Source: Bacillus sp. SD088 (GTDB lineage Bacteria; Bacillota; Bacilli; Bacillales; Bacillaceae_C). From it: DNA of 64,000 bases. Numbering within the stretch: the stretch's first letter is position 1; each line of letters begins with the position of its first letter. Where the stretch lies: contig NZ_JADIJK010000004.1 of NCBI RefSeq assembly GCF_017355205.1, forward strand, positions 186,001-250,000, written 5' to 3'. The position numbers and the translations under genes are program-made. The notes under the pieces were generated by a model. That model searched no databases, was not told the DNA's origin, and saw only the letters and a list, made by a program, of their open reading frames with translations. This document shows, piece after piece, positions 62,381 through 64,000 of this stretch.

Positions 62381-63641
62381 TGATTATGAAAGACAGCCTG
62401 TCCCTATAAATGAAAGAAAAAAATGGTATTCCATTAGTTTAGTTTGGATCGCAGTGGGGATTGACCTTTCTGCCATGCTATTTGGAGCAGAATTAGGAGC
62501 TGGGATGAATTTTCAAGATGCATTGCTTGCTGTTGTAATTGGCTCCGCGATTCTAGGCGTATTAGCCGCCTTTTGTGCCTATGTCGGGGCAGTTACTGGT
62601 TTATCCACTTCGATGATTTCCAAATTTACCTTTGGGGCAAATGGAGCGAAATTTGTTTCTCTGTTTTTAGCCGTCTCTCTACTTGGTTGGTTTGGTGTAC
62701 AAACTGGATTTTTTGCAGAAAATGCCTTTGCAGCTATCAAAGGCGTGGTAGGATGGGAGATCCCCCTTCCTCTATTGGCTGGAATTGGCGGGATCTTAAT
62801 GATGACAACCGCTGTTCTTGGCTATCGCGCGATTGAGAAGCTAAGCTCATGGTCTGTGCCTTTACTTTTGATATTAGTCATTTTATCCGTAATTCTAGCG
62901 ATTAAAAAATACGGTGCAAGTGAATTATCAGCACCTGTTGAAAATATATTTTCATTTGGTATGGCGATTTCCCTAGTCATTAGTGTTTTTGTTGTCGGTG
63001 CCGTGATTTCGCCAGATGTATCTAGATGGGCCCGAACGAAAAAGGATGCGATACTCGCTTCTTTCTTTGGTTTTTTCTTTGGTAATAGCTTTATGATTGT
63101 GATTGCGATGATTCTCTCCAGAATTATGGATGAGAGCGACCTCACAACGATTATGATTACAGTTGGCTTAGGAGTTCCAGGCATCTTAGTACTCATTCTT
63201 GCACAGTGGACAACCAATACCAATAATGCTTATTCATCTGGATTGAGCTTGTCTGTGATTTTTTCAAAGACAAATAAGGTTGTGCTTACGTTAATTGCCG
63301 GGATTATCGGAACTTTACTTGCTGTCTTAGGAATTTATGATTATTTCATCGATTTCTTAACGATTATGACGATGTTTATCGCCCCCATTGGCGGGGTATA
63401 CACGGCTTCTTACTATATTGGCGGGCAATCATTGTTTAAAAATGAGAACAATCAAGCCTTTAAATTCCTACCCTTGCTTGCCTGGGTGCTGGGAACTCTC
63501 ATTAGCTGGTTGACAATGGAAGGTCCGATTGGCTTAGAACTATTCACACTCACCACAATCTCATCGGTAGATAGTTTTCTAGTCACCTTTCTTTTCCAAG
63601 CGATTTTCATTATTTTATTTAAACAAAGGAGAGCTGTCTAA
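62373..63641 (+). CDS. NCS1-type permease (cytosine permease CodB-like)
   Basis: This 422-residue membrane protein has about 12 hydrophobic segments and NCS1 features: SLVWIAVGIDLSAMLFGAEL, STSMISKFTFGANGAKFVSL, GWFGVQTGFFAENA, and ISPDVSRWARTKKDAI. It should import a nucleobase-like compound (cytosine, allantoin, hydantoin or similar). The ATG uses TTGGAGGAAC inside the end of the regulator gene, and it overlaps the next gene by one base, so the three genes form one operon. Confidence 0.88.
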   Translation: MNNDYERQPVPINERKKWYSISLVWIAVGIDLSAMLFGAELGAGMNFQDALLAVVIGSAILGVLAAFCAYVGAVTGLSTSMISKFTFGANGAKFVSLFLAVSLLGWFGVQTGFFAENAFAAIKGVVGWEIPLPLLAGIGGILMMTTAVLGYRAIEKLSSWSVPLLLILVILSVILAIKKYGASELSAPVENIFSFGMAISLVISVFVVGAVISPDVSRWARTKKDAILASFFGFFFGNSFMIVIAMILSRIMDESDLTTIMITVGLGVPGILVLILAQWTTNTNNAYSSGLSLSVIFSKTNKVVLTLIAGIIGTLLAVLGIYDYFIDFLTIMTMFIAPIGGVYTASYYIGGQSLFKNENNQAFKFLPLLAWVLGTLISWLTMEGPIGLELFTLTTISSVDSFLVTFLFQAIFIILFKQRRAV

Positions 63642-64000
63642 TGAGATGGTTACATGAAAAAGATATAGAAAATATTGCGATCGGTGCCACTGTCCTTGGC
63701 ACTGGTGGGGGAGGAGATCCTTATATTGGAAAGATGATGGCCTTATCTGCCATTAAAAAATTTGGTCCAGTCCAAGTGATATCTGTCGATGAATTGAATG
63801 AAGATGATTGGGTACTCCCAGCCTCTGGGATGGGCTCCCCCAGTGTATTAGTTGAAAAGATCCCTTCCTTTGAACAATTATCAGCCCCATTACAAGCCTA
63901 TGAAAAAGCTGCTGGCAAAAAAACGGATGTAGTGATGCCAATCGAAGTCGGTGGTGTCAATTCTTTAATTCCAGTCGCTGTTGCTGCGATGAATGGCATT
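63641..64000 (+). CDS. DUF917 family protein, N-terminal part
   Basis: The first 120 codons are seen; the gene continues past the window. It starts MRWLHEKDIENIAIGATVLG and has GTGGGGDPYIGKMMAL, LPASGMGSPSVLVEKIP and IEVGGVNSLIPVAVAAMNGI, typical of DUF917 proteins, which sit with hydantoinases and include S-methyl thiohydantoin desulfurase. TAATG overlap with the permease stop shows translational coupling. The role is probably breakdown of the imported compound; specific activity is inference. Confidence 0.85.
   Translation, partial: MRWLHEKDIENIAIGATVLGTGGGGDPYIGKMMALSAIKKFGPVQVISVDELNEDDWVLPASGMGSPSVLVEKIPSFEQLSAPLQAYEKAAGKKTDVVMPIEVGGVNSLIPVAVAAMNGI

Overview
The window is a stretch of chromosome from a low-to-middle GC, endospore-forming Bacillaceae bacterium. 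The reasons are strong AGGAGG-type ribosome binding sites, frequent GTG and TTG starts, sigma-A promoters, a T-box, an FMN riboswitch and a SAM-I riboswitch, a Cse60-type sporulation protein, and a gene set recalling the Bacillus subtilis yt* region (ytoQ, ytoP, ytnP-trmB-ytzH-ytmP, ytlQP, dat-pepV, ythPQ, ytzE, ytgP, ytfP, leuS, ytqB-ytpB-ytpA-ytoA, asnB, metK, ytmAB, ytlACD, ytkD, dps). The genus cannot be fixed from the sequence alone. No tRNA, rRNA, insertion sequence, prophage or CRISPR array was seen.

Layout. 1-4.8 kb: a partial lipoprotein gene, ytoQ and the FMN-riboswitch-controlled riboflavin operon ribD-ribE-ribBA-ribH. 4.8-12 kb: minus-strand housekeeping and catabolic genes (DUF84 NTPase, succinate-semialdehyde dehydrogenase, MFS exporter, GNAT, M42 aminopeptidase), a broken gene, a small hydrophobic protein gene facing an antisense RNA, and a 2-hydroxyacid dehydrogenase. 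12-19 kb: an FNR-like protein, an ABC exporter whose ATPase gene is broken, ytzB, and the ytnP/trmB/ytzH/ytmP cluster. 19-30 kb: ytlQ, thpR, dat, pepV, the EcsAB-like pair ythPQ, ytzE, a pseudouridine synthase, ytgP and ytfP. 30.4-31.3 kb: an array of about 17 tandem 52-bp GC-rich hairpin units. 31-42 kb: cse60, a rhodanese, T-box-controlled leuS, an MFS protein, a Gfo/Idh/MocA oxidoreductase, a PRPP synthetase paralogue, a decayed methyltransferase, a ParDE/RelBE-type toxin-antitoxin pair and ytzC. 41.7-46.1 kb: ytqB, ytpB, ytpA, ytoA and a C39-like peptidase. 46.2-48.8 kb: a decayed two-component system divergent from a decayed lantibiotic-immunity-type ABC exporter. 49-53.5 kb: VOC, GNAT and DUF402 proteins, a second small-protein/antisense-RNA locus, and asnB. 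53.5-64 kb: metK with its SAM riboswitch, ytmAB, the ytlACD uptake ABC transporter, ytkD, dps, and a TetR-permease-DUF917 operon that runs off the end.

How the genes work together. The rib operon converts GTP and ribulose-5-phosphate to riboflavin under FMN feedback. metK is fed back by SAM and leuS by uncharged leucyl-tRNA. YtlACD looks like a complete import system of the SsuABC/ThiXYZ kind. The last operon pairs an NCS1-type permease with a DUF917 enzyme, suggesting uptake and breakdown of a pyrimidine- or hydantoin-like compound.

The most unusual content is (i) two small-protein genes, unrelated in sequence, each overlapped at its 3' end by a convergent RNA whose terminator hairpin lies inside the protein's coding region, the architecture of bsrG/SR4-type type I toxin-antitoxin loci; (ii) the 52-bp hairpin array; and (iii) a cluster of genes broken by short internal deletions or frameshifts. 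Intergenic spaces carry several families of dispersed repeats.
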